This document shows positions 5,090-6,341 of a stretch of DNA of 6,341 nt, in pieces; position 1 is the stretch's first letter; each line of letters opens with the position of its first letter. This stretch comes from Nitrospira sp. GTDB taxonomy: Bacteria > Nitrospirota > Nitrospiria > Nitrospirales > Nitrospiraceae. The notes under the pieces were generated by a model. That model was not told the origin of the DNA. It did not search any database and saw only the letters and a program-made list of their open reading frames with translations. Where the stretch lies: the NCBI GenBank assembly GCA_015904045.1, contig JABMDG010000053.1, positions 1 to 6,341 of the forward strand, given 5' to 3'. The translations under genes were made by a program, and so were the position numbers.

Positions 5090-6139
5090 TCAGTCAGGGG
5101 AATTCGCAGGCGGTTTGCCTGGAATCTGCTTCTGCCTGAGTAATTTGGTGAAGTAGGTCCGTTGCAGACCGAGTTCGGCTGCCGCCTTCGTCTGATTCCA
5201 CCCGTTCCGACGCAAGGCCGTCTCAATGAGTTTCTGGCTATACGCGTCCATACTCTTATGATAGGAGCCAGACAGCATGTCAGGGGTTGGCTCCTGATTC
5301 ACTGGAGGAGTGGCGGTTGCTGAAGTAGTCGCGGCAGTCAATGAGAGGTGTTTCAGTCCGATCGTGTTGTCAGGGCATAAAATGAGCGCGCGAGTGAGCA
5401 CATTTTCCAATTCACGCACGTTGCCAGGCCAGGGGTACCGTTGCAGAGCCTGAAATGCCTCGTCGCTGAGCGTCAAGCGCCTGCACAGGCCCACGTTGCT
5501 GGGCCGATTGAGGAAATGGTCGACGAGCGTGGAAAGATCCTCTATCCGTTCACGCAGCGGGGGCAGGGCGATGGCAATCACGGCAAGGCGAAAGTATAAG
5601 TCTTTGCGAAAGGTTCCCTGAAGAATCGCCTGCGTCAGATCTTTATTCGTGGCTGCGATAAAACGCACGTTCGTCCGTACTTCTTGGGTTCCGCCGACAC
5701 GGTAGAATTTCTGATCTTGCAGGACTCGCAACAGATGGCTTTGCATGGTGAGCGGCATGTCGCCGATCTCATCAAGAAAGAGCGTCCCTCCATCCGCGAT
5801 CTCAATTTTTCCGGGCTCCCGCTTGACGGCTCCGGTGAACGCGCCCTTCTCGTGGCCAAACAGCTCATTCTCCAATAGATTGTCAGGAAAGGCGGCGCAA
5901 TTCACGGCAATAAATGGTTTTGTGGAACGTGGACTCCACCGATGAATGGCACGGGCGACCACCTCCTTCCCCGTCCCTGTTTCGCCGAGCAACAATACCG
6001 TCACGACGGAAGAGGCTGCCTGTTTGGCCATAGTTAGTTGTTCGTCCATCTGCTTGCTGGTCGAGACAATCGGTTCGAACTGATTATCGACTTCCTTGCG
6101 GAGCGTATCGACGTGACGGTGGAGGGCGACGGTGGCCAA
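5090..6139 (-). CDS. Sigma-54-dependent transcriptional activator (AAA+ and Fis-type HTH), receiver domain disrupted
   Basis: Bacterial enhancer-binding protein that remodels RNA polymerase-sigma-54 at -24/-12 promoters by ATP hydrolysis. From TTG 6139 it has 349 residues. The AAA+ domain covers about 24-250: Walker A GETGTGKE (52-59), the sigma-54-contacting loop GAFTGA (99-104), Walker B TLFLDE (119-124), sensor ATNKDL (163-168), arginine-finger region FRKDLYFRL (177-185) and WPGNVREL (237-244). A Fis-type DNA-binding helix-turn-helix lies at about 300-340 ([19 protein letters not shown]). The same frame runs upstream of 6139 as [15 protein letters not shown], the end of a receiver domain, but the start of that domain is in another frame. 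TTG 6139 is only a nominal start with a poor ribosome site; ATG 6049 (residue 31) is an alternative just before the ATPase domain. If translated as it stands it would be a PspF-shaped, receiver-less activator; otherwise it is a broken NtrC-type regulator. Confidence 0.85.
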   Translation of the reverse strand: MATVALHRHVDTLRKEVDNQFEPIVSTSKQMDEQLTMAKQAASSVVTVLLLGETGTGKEVVARAIHRWSPRSTKPFIAVNCAAFPDNLLENELFGHEKGAFTGAVKREPGKIEIADGGTLFLDEIGDMPLTMQSHLLRVLQDQKFYRVGGTQEVRTNVRFIAATNKDLTQAILQGTFRKDLYFRLAVIAIALPPLRERIEDLSTLVDHFLNRPSNVGLCRRLTLSDEAFQALQRYPWPGNVRELENVLTRALILCPDNTIGLKHLSLTAATTSATATPPVNQEPTPDMLSGSYHKSMDAYSQKLIETALRRNGWNQTKAAAELGLQRTYFTKLLRQKQIPGKPPANSPD

Positions 6140-6341
6140 GGCCTTGTTGATGACGACGGTAAGGTGGTCCGCGGTAAACGGCTTAGGATGACAAAGATCG
6201 GGGTGGTATGCATTCCCGGTGGCTGGAGCGTCTCCTCTTCCAGGGAGTGGTTCTGGGTGACGGTGCCACGGACTTGCCTGAGCAGGTCCAGCCCGGAGAG
6301 GAGGGGAAGCTCCAGGTCTAGCAGGACAAGATCAGGCTCCT
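6140..6341 (-). pseudogene. Frame-disrupted receiver (REC) domain of the sigma-54 activator, continues beyond window
   Basis: Reading in from the right edge, one frame gives [19 protein letters not shown] with the phospho-acceptor aspartate encoded at 6316-6318, then RQVRG, an unusually long loop and TPIFVILS, the fourth beta strand of a receiver. That frame then turns into Ser/Pro-rich nonsense and stops at about 6034-6036. The frame that feeds the AAA+ domain instead resumes with [10 protein letters not shown], where the K is the conserved receiver lysine. The roughly 20 residues normally between the Thr/Ser of strand 4 and KPF (helix 4 and strand 5) are missing, so a frame-shifting deletion near 6180-6190 explains the picture better than a single-base error. 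The remaining N terminus is outside the window. Confidence 0.7.

Noticed and set aside
4974..5156. Plus-strand 60-codon frame at the end of the activator gene
   Set aside because: It overlaps the conserved Fis-type helix-turn-helix in antisense, and its ATG-to-purine spacing is poor.

Overview
The window is ordinary bacterial chromosome, moderately GC-rich, with no mobile element, CRISPR array or rRNA. Gene content (a secreted YVTN-type propeller, a REC/HD-GYP regulator, an rph-rdgB-tRNA-Pro block and a sigma-54 activator) would fit a Nitrospira-like member of the Nitrospirota, but that is inference from gene style and is not proved by any single marker.

Layout. (1) 1-713 (+): C-terminal part of a beta-propeller protein whose start lies outside the window, closed by a perfect 18-bp hairpin at 769-810. 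(2) 844-1986 (-): a response regulator with REC and HD-GYP domains, predicted cyclic-di-GMP phosphodiesterase, convergent with the propeller gene and divergent from rph. (3) 2264-3856 (+): a promoter, rph (RNase PH), rdgB (XTP/dITP pyrophosphatase) overlapping the rph end by 17 nt, tRNA-Pro(UGG) with encoded CCA, and a hairpin terminator. (4) 3857-5089: about 1.2 kb without a conventional gene. On the minus strand it holds three very short hydrophobic reading frames (56, 27 and 28 codons), each behind a strong purine-rich Shine-Dalgarno sequence, plus two sigma-54-type -24/-12 elements and paired palindromes. (5) 5090-6341 (-): a sigma-54 enhancer-binding protein (AAA+ plus Fis-type helix-turn-helix) whose N-terminal receiver domain is broken by a frame change around 6180-6190.

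How the parts may work together. rph, rdgB and the tRNA form a housekeeping RNA-processing and nucleotide-sanitation block. The most interesting part is 4018-6341. The activator gene lies directly upstream of candidate sigma-54 promoters that point at the small hydrophobic peptides. Two palindromes with centres 22 bp apart lie about 107 and 130 bp upstream of the predicted start of the first promoter, the usual place for an activator binding site. The working hypothesis is a local sigma-54 circuit in which a receiver-damaged (PspF-shaped) activator drives a set of membrane microproteins. The reading frames, ribosome sites, -24/-12 matches and palindromes are seen in the sequence; the regulatory link and any function of the peptides are inference.
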